DNA of 8,478 bases from [Eubacterium] saphenum (GTDB taxonomy: Bacteria > Bacillota > Clostridia > Oscillospirales > Ruminococcaceae). The stretch is from assembly GCA_004555855.1 (NCBI GenBank), contig SFJQ01000069.1, forward strand, positions 1-8,478, in the 5' to 3' direction. Below, piece after piece: positions 1 to 5,641 of the stretch (its first letter is position 1; each line of letters starts with the position of its first letter). The position numbers were made by a program, and so were the translations under genes. Below the pieces are notes generated by a model. It was not told where the DNA came from, searched no databases, and saw only the letters and a program-made list of their open reading frames with translations.

Positions 1-90
1 CAGCGGATATTTGTCAAGAGCTTTGCGGTATCGGCGGGTACTTTTTTATCGGATTGTCGAAAAGCGTGTTGTTATCGGGAATTTTGGTGA

Positions 91-651
91 TTATTCGAGC
101 TTCTCCTTTTCGCGGTTTTTCTCCAAATCCGCGCCGTATCTTATAATAAGCGAGAACAAAATCAGCGTTATGCCAAGCGTCATTCCCCAGGAGTCGGAAA
201 ATTCCTCAAAAAGCTCGGAGAGCTTCATCGCCTTATATATAACGCCCTGTGCCGCCGAGGAAACAACCGAGAGAATCATTGCCGTGATGCCGAGCTTGAG
301 CGTGAGCTTTGCGCCGTTTTCCGTGAACGGTGTTCCCTCTTTTCCCTCAACCTCGAAATAGTGATGTGCGAATGCGAACAAAATTCCTTCGCAGAGCGTC
401 GCGACAAATGCCGTGAGCATTATCCAGCCGATATTCTCAGTTCCAAAGGCTAAATCCTTCGCGTCAAAAAACACCGGCAGATAAATCGACACGCCGCCGA
501 TTTTCATAATCGGAACGTTCGAGCCGGCAAGCACCATTATGCCGCTCACAAGAGTAAGTCCCGCCGCGACAAAGCACAAAATCATAAATACCCGCGACAG
601 AATTTTAAATACGCCAAACACCTTTTGGATTGTTTCAAGATTTTTATTCAT
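91..651 (-). CDS. Four-helix integral membrane protein, DUF2975-like
   Basis: A 186-residue hydrophobic protein with four predicted membrane helices at about residues 18-42, 75-96, 118-140 and 155-171. Between helices 2 and 3 there is a short loop with G-T-P-F-T-E-N-G-A-K (106-115). After helix 4 comes I-I-R-Y-G-A-D-L and a charged tail rich in K and E. This layout (long first loop, GTPF loop, RYGA-L end) resembles the DUF2975 family of small Firmicute membrane proteins, whose biochemical role I do not know. The ATG at 651 is well placed behind AAGGAGGG and a consensus promoter. DUF2975 genes are often followed by a small HTH regulator gene; the 90 bases left of the stop show no such start. 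The gene is leftward and separately transcribed from the neighbouring macro-domain gene. The family assignment is by resemblance only. Confidence 0.8.
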   Translation of the reverse strand: MNKNLETIQKVFGVFKILSRVFMILCFVAAGLTLVSGIMVLAGSNVPIMKIGGVSIYLPVFFDAKDLAFGTENIGWIMLTAFVATLCEGILFAFAHHYFEVEGKEGTPFTENGAKLTLKLGITAMILSVVSSAAQGVIYKAMKLSELFEEFSDSWGMTLGITLILFSLIIRYGADLEKNREKEKLE

Positions 652-674
652 ATTAAATCCCTCCTTGTGTTTTC

Positions 675-703
675 ATTATACACGGAGGGAATATTTTTTT
701 CAA
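675..703 (-). promoter_or_regulatory. Sigma-A promoter of the DUF2975-like gene
   Basis: Read on the minus strand, TTGAAA (703-698) is followed by exactly 17 bases and then a perfect TATAAT (680-675). The predicted start of transcription, near 668, leaves a short leader containing AAGGAGGG (666-659) and then the ATG at 651. Sequence match only; no transcript data. Confidence 0.8.
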
Positions 704-716
704 TACATAAAAGATG

Positions 717-745
717 AGTTTCGCAAATCGCCGACAAGTTTCGCA
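717..745. repeat. Tandem 9-bp direct repeat upstream of the -35 box
   Basis: AGTTTCGCA occurs at 717-725 and again at 737-745, a period of 20 bases or about two helical turns. The pair lies in the 3' flank of the macro-domain gene and just upstream of the -35 box (698-703) of the leftward membrane-protein gene, where an activator would sit. The spacing recalls two-site direct-repeat operators such as those of LytTR regulators, but the repeat sequence does not obviously match that consensus. It could be chance. Confidence 0.45.
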
Positions 746-768
746 GAAATCAGCTTTTTCTCTTAAAT

Positions 769-1305
769 TCACCCGAAAAAGCTGTCGAAAACCTGCTTTG
801 CTTCGGTCATTTCTGCGGTTGAAAACGCGCACAGCTTCACGTCAATCTCATAATCGGGGAAATCCTCGGTGAACTTTTGGTACGCGCGGCAGCACTGTTT
901 CGCGGATTCGGCAGCGGGGTTTTCGAGAGAACCGCCGAAAATTCCCGAGCTTATCAGCGGGAACGAGATGCTTTTCAGATTGTTGTCCATCAATACGCGC
1001 AGCGAGCTGTAATACGCGTCAAACAGCTCCTTGAAAGCGCTCGGAGTTGCCGAGAAATTCGGTCCGACCGCGTGGATTATATATTTCGCGTTCGTCATCT
1101 TAAGCGCGGGGGTAATCACAGCTTCGCCGTCCTTTAACGGAGTTTCGTACTCGGAACAAGCAGCGGCAAGCTCGGCGCTACCCGCTTTTGCGAAAATTAC
1201 TCCACAAATTCCGCCGCCCGCCAATAATCTCCTGTTTGCGGCATTCACCACAGCGTCAACATTTTGGTCGGCGCAGGACGCGTTCAACAACTCGATTTTA
1301 CTCAT
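769..1305 (-). CDS. Macro-domain (ADP-ribose-binding) protein
   Basis: A 178-residue protein that is almost entirely one macro domain, of the YmdB/MacroD/Af1521 type that binds ADP-ribose and often removes it from proteins or from O-acetyl-ADP-ribose. Visible motifs are V-D-A-V-V-N-A-A-N (16-24), the glycine loop G-G-G-I-C-G (30-35), a middle Y-I-I-H-A-V-G-P (75-82), and the second phosphate loop F-P-L-I-S-S-G-I-F-G (115-124). There is no signal peptide or membrane helix, so it is cytosolic. I chose the ATG at 1305 because GAGGAGG sits five bases upstream. A GTG at 1332 extends the frame by nine residues but falls right at the predicted transcription start with no ribosome site. The Asp that usually follows the glycine loop (G-G-V-D-G) is Cys34 here, so hydrolase activity of the usual kind is uncertain. 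It is divergent from the phosphate operon; no functional link is shown. Confidence 0.88.
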   Translation of the reverse strand: MSKIELLNASCADQNVDAVVNAANRRLLAGGGICGVIFAKAGSAELAAACSEYETPLKDGEAVITPALKMTNAKYIIHAVGPNFSATPSAFKELFDAYYSSLRVLMDNNLKSISFPLISSGIFGGSLENPAAESAKQCCRAYQKFTEDFPDYEIDVKLCAFSTAEMTEAKQVFDSFFG

Positions 1306-1310
1306 AAGCT

Positions 1311-1317
1311 CCTCCTC
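1311..1317 (-). promoter_or_regulatory. Ribosome binding site fixing the macro-gene start
   Basis: GAGGAGG on the minus strand lies five bases before the ATG at 1305. It decides that start over the in-frame GTG at 1332. Confidence 0.8.
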
Positions 1318-1340
1318 GACTGCATTTTTCACTTATTTAC

Positions 1341-1369
1341 ATTATATAGCAAAACTCCTCAAAATGCAA
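1341..1369 (-). promoter_or_regulatory. Sigma-A promoter of the macro-domain gene
   Basis: On the minus strand, TTGCAT (1369-1364), a 17-base spacer and a perfect TATAAT (1346-1341). Transcription would begin near 1334, leaving a leader of about 29 bases before the ATG at 1305. It runs away from the pstS promoter; the two -10 boxes are about 100 bases apart. Confidence 0.75.
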
Positions 1370-1398
1370 GCCGATTTCCTTAAATTCCCTACCGATAT

Positions 1399-1438
1399 TT
1401 AACATCGATTTAACATTCCCGCGCTTTTTGATTTAACA
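1399..1438 (+). promoter_or_regulatory. Pho box: TTAACA direct repeats (PhoP operator)
   Basis: Three perfect TTAACA copies, each within TTTAACAT, lie at 1399-1404, 1410-1415 and 1433-1438. The first two are 11 bases apart. The third is 23 bases on, which leaves one two-turn gap where a fourth copy would fit but is degenerate. B. subtilis PhoP is known to bind TT(A/T/C)ACA repeats spaced about 11 bases at positions roughly -20 to -60, and these copies fall at about -22 to -61 from the predicted start. The likely ligand is the phosphorylated regulator encoded at 5642-6319 in the same operon. Confidence 0.82.
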
Positions 1439-1444
1439 TTCGCG

Positions 1445-1453
1445 TGATATAAT
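1445..1453 (+). promoter_or_regulatory. Extended -10 element of the pstS operon promoter
   Basis: TGA followed by TATAAT (1448-1453) forms a TGn extended -10. At the 17-base distance upstream there is only TTTTTG, a poor -35, as expected for a promoter that depends on an activator at the Pho boxes. Transcription would start near 1460. The leader (1460-1490) is almost free of G and T and rich in A and C, so it should be unstructured. It ends in AAAAAGGAG seven bases before the pstS ATG. Confidence 0.8.
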
Positions 1454-1497
1454 TTAACTGTAAACAAAAAATACACACAACAAAAAGGAGAATTTCA

Positions 1498-2346
1498 ATG
1501 AAAATCAAGAATATTTTCGCGGCGGTTTTATCCGCAGGTCTTATGGCAGCATCTCTTACAGGCTGTGCTAACGGCGGCAAGGCAATCACAGTTGTATCGC
1601 GCGAGGACGGCTCGGGTACGCGCTCTGCGTTTGTTGAGCTTATGGGTGTTCTCGACGCGGACAAAAAGGACGCGACCGTTTCCACCGCAGAAATCAACCA
1701 GTCCACAAACGGCGTTATGATGAGCGTTTCCGGCAACCCCGACGCTATCGGTTACATATCGCTCGGTTCGCTTAACGATACCGTAAAGGCAGTCAAGGTT
1801 GACGGCGTTGAAGCAACCGCAGATAATGTTAAATCCGGTAAATACGCAGTTGCTCGTCCGTTTGAAATCTGCTACAAGGAAGACAAACTCAACGATTTGT
1901 CCAAGGATTTCATCAATTTTATAATGAGCAAGGACGGTCAGCAAATCATCGCCGATAACCACTACATCGCTGTTGAAGCAGCTCAGAGCTACACTCCCTC
2001 GGGCAAGAAGGGTACAATCTCGCTCAACGGTTCAACTTCCGTAGGTCCTGTTATGGAGAAGCTCGCGGCAAAGTATCAGGAGCTGAACAGCGGAGTTACC
2101 GTTCAAATTCAGCAGACCGGTTCGGGCGCAGGTATCACGGCAGTAACCTCGGACGCCTGCAATATCGGAATGTCCTCGCGCGCTCTTAAACAGGCTGAGC
2201 TTGACAAGGGACTTACAGAACTGAAAATCGCGGACGACGGAATTGCCGTTATCGTAAACAAGGACAGCAAAATCGACAATCTCACCTCCGAGCAGATTAA
2301 GAAAATCTACCTCGGCGAGATTAAAAACTGGTCCGAAATCAAGTAA
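1498..2346 (+). CDS. pstS: Phosphate-binding lipoprotein PstS, circularly permuted
   Basis: Extracellular phosphate-capture protein of the Pst ABC transporter, 282 residues. A type II signal peptide (K-rich start, hydrophobic 6-19) ends in the lipobox L-T-G-C with Cys23 as the lipid anchor. The order of the two halves is unusual. Residues 28-160 match the normal second half: V-S-R-E-D-G-S-G-T-R (33-42, phosphate loop), A-I-G-Y-I-S-L-G (83-90) and D-F-I-N-F-I-M-S-K-D-G-Q (137-148). After a short linker (about 163-171), residues 173-282 match the normal first half: G-S-T-S-V (178-182), Q-T-G-S-G-A-G (206-212), N-I-G-M-S-S-R (222-228), D-G-I-A-V-I-V-N (247-254) and finally I-Y-L-G-E-I-K-N-W-S-E (270-280). 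Both ligand loops are intact and the length suits one binding domain, so it is probably functional. The ATG has a strong ribosome site. It is the first gene of the operon, behind Pho boxes. Confidence 0.93.
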   Translation: MKIKNIFAAVLSAGLMAASLTGCANGGKAITVVSREDGSGTRSAFVELMGVLDADKKDATVSTAEINQSTNGVMMSVSGNPDAIGYISLGSLNDTVKAVKVDGVEATADNVKSGKYAVARPFEICYKEDKLNDLSKDFINFIMSKDGQQIIADNHYIAVEAAQSYTPSGKKGTISLNGSTSVGPVMEKLAAKYQELNSGVTVQIQQTGSGAGITAVTSDACNIGMSSRALKQAELDKGLTELKIADDGIAVIVNKDSKIDNLTSEQIKKIYLGEIKNWSEIK

Positions 2347-2393
2347 AATCCCACCGATGTTTTTATCACTCTTCCGAGTTTTTCCCTTAACTA

Positions 2394-2440
2394 CGGCGCT
2401 CGGCACTCGGTTAAAAGCCGATGCTCTGCGCCGGTTTTTT
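2394..2440 (+). terminator. Internal terminator/attenuator between pstS and pstC
   Basis: CGGCGC (2394-2399) pairs with GCGCCG (2428-2433). Inside it, GCA with TGC and TCGG with CCGA extend the stem with small bulges, and six T's follow at 2435-2440. It lies 48 bases after the pstS stop and before the pstC start at 2460. A partial terminator here would make more PstS than channel proteins, as transporters of this kind need. The stem has bulges, so read-through is expected. Confidence 0.75.
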
Positions 2441-2459
2441 AGCGGTCTGTGAGGTTTTT

Positions 2460-3308
2460 ATGCAAAAAGCAAAAGAAAAAATTATGCACGCGCTGTTCTT
2501 ACTCTGCGCCTGCGTTTCTATTTTAGCCGTTGTCGTGATATGCGTTTACCTGTTCGGAACGGGTATTCCCGCTATGGCGGACGTCGGCTTCTTCAAGTTC
2601 CTTTTCGGCACGGAATGGCGTCCCGACGCGGAAAGCTGGGGCATTTTCCCGATGATAATCGGCTCGATTCTCGTCACGGGAATTGCCATTCTGATAGGCG
2701 TGCCGATTGGCGTTTTGTGCGCGGTTTTTATGTCGTTTTACTGCCCGAAAAAGCTGTACAAATTCGTCAAGCCCGCGATAAATCTGCTTGCGGGAATCCC
2801 TTCGATTGTTTACGGATTTTTCGGTGTAATGGTGCTGGTACCGTTTATCAGGAACGTTTTCGGCGGCTCGGGAAAATCGCTTCTTACAGCGGGAATTTTG
2901 CTCGGGATAATGATTTTGCCGACAATTATCAAGACAACCGAGGCTTCCCTGAACGCTGTTCCGGCAAGCTATTATGAAGGTTCGCTCGCGCTCGGCGCAA
3001 CTCACGAACGAAGCGTGTTCTTTGCGGCGCTTCCTGCGGCAAAATCGGGCATTCTTGCCGCGATTATCCTCGGCGTCGGCAGAGCAATCGGTGAAACTAT
3101 GGCGGTTGTTATGGTCGCGGGAAATCAGGCAATTCTCCCCGAAAGCATAACCTCCGGTGTACGCACGCTCACCTCAAACGTTATCCTTGAAATGGGATAT
3201 GCCGATGAACACAAGCAGGGTATTCTGGTCGCGACGGCGGTTGTGCTGTTCGTATTTATTCTGATAATCAACCTTTGTTTCTCGGTGCTGAAGCGCAGAA
3301 AGGACTGA
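2460..3308 (+). CDS. pstC: Phosphate ABC transporter permease PstC
   Basis: Membrane permease of the Pst phosphate importer, 282 residues with about six helices (first at about 10-32, last at about 255-276). It carries the ABC permease EAA loop, E-G-S-L-A-L-G-A then L-P-A-A-K-S-G-I (173-198), which docks onto PstB. The conserved G-R-A-I-G-E-T-M (207-214) contains the Arg and Glu that are important in E. coli PstC. The stretch N-L-L-A-G-I-P-S-I-V-Y-G-F-F-G (108-122) is typical of Pst permeases. I chose the ATG at 2460, behind GAGG with a five-base gap. An in-frame ATG at 2421 lies inside the terminator hairpin, has no ribosome site and would add a non-typical Cys-rich segment. The pstA start follows three bases after the stop. 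Confidence 0.95.
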   Translation: MQKAKEKIMHALFLLCACVSILAVVVICVYLFGTGIPAMADVGFFKFLFGTEWRPDAESWGIFPMIIGSILVTGIAILIGVPIGVLCAVFMSFYCPKKLYKFVKPAINLLAGIPSIVYGFFGVMVLVPFIRNVFGGSGKSLLTAGILLGIMILPTIIKTTEASLNAVPASYYEGSLALGATHERSVFFAALPAAKSGILAAIILGVGRAIGETMAVVMVAGNQAILPESITSGVRTLTSNVILEMGYADEHKQGILVATAVVLFVFILIINLCFSVLKRRKD

Positions 3309-3311
3309 ATT

Positions 3312-4229
3312 ATGGAGAAAGCAGTCGAAATGAAAAATACCGAACAAAATCAGCCCGAGGAGTTCATCAACAAAGTCACCTTCCGCGACAAGCTCCGCGA
3401 ATACAAAAAACACCCGAAATCTCTTGTGATAATGATTTTGGTGATGCTGTCGGCGGTTTTTGCCGTGGGAATACTGCTGTTTCTGATGATTTATATTCTC
3501 GTAAACGGTATCCCCCACCTCACCGCCGAACAGTTTGAATGGAAATACACCCCCGAAAATCAGAGTATGACGCCCGCTATGATTAACACGCTCACGATGA
3601 CGCTGCTCACGCTGCTGATTGCAGTTCCGGTGGGAATTTTCGCGGCGGTTTATCTGGTTGAATACGCAAAGCGCGGGAACAAACTGGTGAAAATTATCCG
3701 CGTTACCACGGAAACACTCTCGGGCATTCCGTCAATCGTTTACGGTCTTTTCGGATTTTTGCTGTTCAATATGCAATTGGGCTGGGAATACGCGATGTTC
3801 GGCGGTATAATCACGCTTGCAATTATGATTTTGCCGCTGATTATCCGAACGACAGAAGAAGCGCTCCTTGCCGTTCCCGACAGCTATCGCGAGGGCAGCT
3901 ACGGGCTTGGCGCAGGCAAAATGCGCACGGTTTTCCGCATAATCCTCCCCGCGGCAATCCCCGGAATTATGTCGGGCGTTATCCTCTCAATCGGCAGAAT
4001 TGTCGGAGAATCCGCCGCGCTAATCTACACCTCGGGTACTTTCCGCAGCACTCCGAGCGGCATTTGGGACTCTGCGGCAACGCTCACGGTTCACATGTAC
4101 GTTCAATCCAACGAGGGACTTCACGTCAATCAGGCGTTTGCGTCGGGTGTAATTCTGCTCGCGCTCACGTTTTTGATAAATCTTGCGTCCGATTTGATTG
4201 AACGGCACATTCAGAAGAAAAAGGGGTAA
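3312..4229 (+). CDS. pstA: Phosphate ABC transporter permease PstA
   Basis: Second membrane permease of the Pst importer, 305 residues. A charged cytoplasmic N-terminus of about 37 residues precedes six predicted helices, beginning at about 38-64. The family signature L-S-G-I-P-S-I-V-Y-G-L-F-G (136-148) is present. The EAA loop E-G-S-Y-G-L-G-A then I-L-P-A-A-I-P-G-I (194-219) contacts PstB. G-R-I-V-G-E-S-A-A (228-236) holds the conserved Arg and Glu pair near the translocation path. It pairs with PstC as a heterodimer. The ATG at 3312 has an AAAGGA site overlapping the end of pstC; a second ATG at 3330 has no comparable site. It is tightly packed between pstC and pstB, so it is cotranscribed. 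Confidence 0.95.
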   Translation: MEKAVEMKNTEQNQPEEFINKVTFRDKLREYKKHPKSLVIMILVMLSAVFAVGILLFLMIYILVNGIPHLTAEQFEWKYTPENQSMTPAMINTLTMTLLTLLIAVPVGIFAAVYLVEYAKRGNKLVKIIRVTTETLSGIPSIVYGLFGFLLFNMQLGWEYAMFGGIITLAIMILPLIIRTTEEALLAVPDSYREGSYGLGAGKMRTVFRIILPAAIPGIMSGVILSIGRIVGESAALIYTSGTFRSTPSGIWDSAATLTVHMYVQSNEGLHVNQAFASGVILLALTFLINLASDLIERHIQKKKG

Positions 4230-4231
4230 AA

Positions 4232-4978
4232 ATGAAATTTGATATTAGAAACGCAGAGCTGTTTTACGGAAATTTTCAGGCTCTCAAAAACATAAATCTC
4301 GCAATTCCCGAAAAGCAGATTACTTCATTTATCGGTCCTTCGGGCTGTGGAAAATCCACGCTGTTGAAGTCGCTCAACCGTATGAACGACTTGGTTGAGG
4401 GCTGTCGGATTACGGGAGAATTTTTGCTGGACGGCGAGGATATTTACGGGAAAATGGACGTGAATGTCCTCAGGAAACGCGTGGGAATGGTGTTTCAGAA
4501 GCCTAATCCGTTCCCGATGAGCGTCTACGACAACATCGCTTACGGTCCGCGAACTCACGGCATTCACTCGAAAGTGAAGCTCGACGATATCGTCGAAAAA
4601 TCGCTTCGTGACGCGGCAATCTGGGACGAACTGAAAGACCGCCTCAAAAAATCCGCGCTCGGTCTTTCCGGCGGTCAGCAGCAGCGACTTTGCATAGCAC
4701 GCGCGCTCGCAGTTGAACCCGACGTTCTCCTGATGGACGAACCTACTTCCGCTCTCGACCCGATTTCAACTTCTAAGATAGAAGACCTTGCAATTGAGCT
4801 TAAAAAGTGCTATACTATAGTTATGGTAACTCATAATATGCAGCAAGCCGCGAGAATTTCCGATAAAACCGCATTTTTCCTGCTCGGCGAGGTTGTCGAA
4901 TACGGCGATACCGAGAAGATTTTCTCGCAGCCTCAGGATAAGCGCACCGAAGATTATATCACGGGAAGATTTGGCTAA
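4232..4978 (+). CDS. pstB: Phosphate ABC transporter ATPase PstB
   Basis: Cytoplasmic ATPase that powers phosphate import, 248 residues, the usual PstB length. All ABC motifs are intact: Walker A G-P-S-G-C-G-K-S-T (35-43), Q-loop Gln89 within F-Q-K-P-N-P-F-P, signature L-S-G-G-Q-Q-Q-R (145-152), Walker B V-L-L-M-D-E (165-170), D-loop S-A-L-D (173-176) and switch His201. The sequence F-Q-K-P-N-P-F-P-M-S and the L-N-R-M-N-D-L segment after Walker A are characteristic of PstB among ABC ATPases. The start lies two bases after the pstA stop, with AAGGGG overlapping the end of pstA. Its stop codon overlaps the phoU ribosome site. A good promoter-like sequence lies inside its 3' third (4788-4816). 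Confidence 0.97.
   Translation: MKFDIRNAELFYGNFQALKNINLAIPEKQITSFIGPSGCGKSTLLKSLNRMNDLVEGCRITGEFLLDGEDIYGKMDVNVLRKRVGMVFQKPNPFPMSVYDNIAYGPRTHGIHSKVKLDDIVEKSLRDAAIWDELKDRLKKSALGLSGGQQQRLCIARALAVEPDVLLMDEPTSALDPISTSKIEDLAIELKKCYTIVMVTHNMQQAARISDKTAFFLLGEVVEYGDTEKIFSQPQDKRTEDYITGRFG
4788..4816 (+). promoter_or_regulatory. Possible internal promoter inside pstB
   Basis: TTGCAA (4788-4793), a 17-base spacer and TATACT (4811-4816), with TGC before the -10 giving an extended -10. This match is better than the -35 of the pstS promoter and lies about 170 bases before phoU. It could supply phoU and the two regulator genes independently of phosphate. It is within coding sequence, so chance cannot be excluded. 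Confidence 0.4.
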
Positions 4979-4983
4979 GGAGG
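4977..4983 (+). promoter_or_regulatory. phoU ribosome binding site overlapping the pstB stop
   Basis: AAGGAGG begins within the TAA of pstB and lies five bases before the ATG at 4989. It fixes the phoU start against in-frame upstream codons inside pstB. Confidence 0.85.
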
Positions 4984-4988
4984 CAGTT

Positions 4989-5627
4989 ATGAGAAACCGT
5001 TTTGATGAGCAGCTTGAACAGCTTAACGTTGAATTGATTAAGATGGGTGCGCTTTGCGAGGAGAGCATTTCCTGCGCTGTCAAGGCGCTGTTCGATGAAA
5101 AAAGCGCCGCGATGATTGACAAGGTAAACGCCAACGAGCAGGATATCGACCACCTCGAACGCGATATCGAAGCGCTTTGTATGAAGCTTTTGCTTCAGCA
5201 GCAGCCCGTCGCGAAGGATTTGCGGACCGTTTCCTCGGCGCTGAAGATGATTTCCGATATGGAGAGAATAGGCGACCAGTCACAGGATATCGCGGAAATC
5301 GCGGGCTTTGTCCACTCGACAAACCTTGCCGGAAAGGTACACATTTCCGAAATGGCGACCGAAGCCGTGAAAATGGTGACGATGGGCATTGATTCGTTCG
5401 TCAAAAAAGACTTGGCTCTCGCGCAGCGGACTATCGATATGGACGACAACGTTGACCGGCTTTTCCTTGAAGTCAAAAATGAGCTTGTCGAGTTAATCCG
5501 CGAGGATACAAAGGACGCGGAGTATTTTATGGATTTGCTTATGGCGGCAAAGTATCTCGAACGTATCGGCGACCACGCGACAAATATCGCGGAATGGGTG
5601 ATTTTTTCGATTACGGGCGAGCATTGA
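4989..5627 (+). CDS. phoU: Phosphate signalling regulator PhoU
   Basis: PhoU, 212 residues, an all-helical protein of two PhoU repeats (each a three-helix bundle) that is thought to bind metal. Each repeat has the family motif: D-M-E-R-I-G-D-Q-S-Q-D-I-A-E in the first half (residues 90-103) and Y-L-E-R-I-G-D-H-A-T-N-I-A-E (near the C-terminus) in the second. The N-terminus F-D-E-Q-L-E-Q-L is also typical. From the family, PhoU works at the inner face of the membrane and passes transporter status from PstB to the PhoR kinase, damping the Pho response when phosphate is plentiful. The ATG at 4989 is chosen for its consensus ribosome site overlapping the pstB stop. Its place between the transporter and the two-component genes fits that linking role. 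Confidence 0.95.
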   Translation: MRNRFDEQLEQLNVELIKMGALCEESISCAVKALFDEKSAAMIDKVNANEQDIDHLERDIEALCMKLLLQQQPVAKDLRTVSSALKMISDMERIGDQSQDIAEIAGFVHSTNLAGKVHISEMATEAVKMVTMGIDSFVKKDLALAQRTIDMDDNVDRLFLEVKNELVELIREDTKDAEYFMDLLMAAKYLERIGDHATNIAEWVIFSITGEH

Positions 5628-5641
5628 TAAGGTGATAAATT

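Noticed and set aside
1..90. Possible small HTH gene or terminator after the DUF2975-like gene
   Set aside because: On the minus strand there is no ATG with a ribosome site and no GC-rich hairpin with a T run. Short open stretches are present in other frames but none has a supportable start, so nothing is called here.
1528..1962. Antisense open frame opposite the pstS 5' half
   Set aside because: Shadow of pstS; no promoter, ribosome site or recognisable protein.
1498..2346. PstS as a fusion of two binding proteins or a truncated tandem copy
   Set aside because: Each half is present only once and together they make one full binding domain, so permutation explains it better. The bases after the stop, read in frame, do not resemble a remnant of the second half.
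2421..2459. In-frame upstream ATG extending pstC by 13 residues
   Set aside because: It starts within the terminator hairpin and has no ribosome site; the ATG at 2460 has GAGG at a usable distance.
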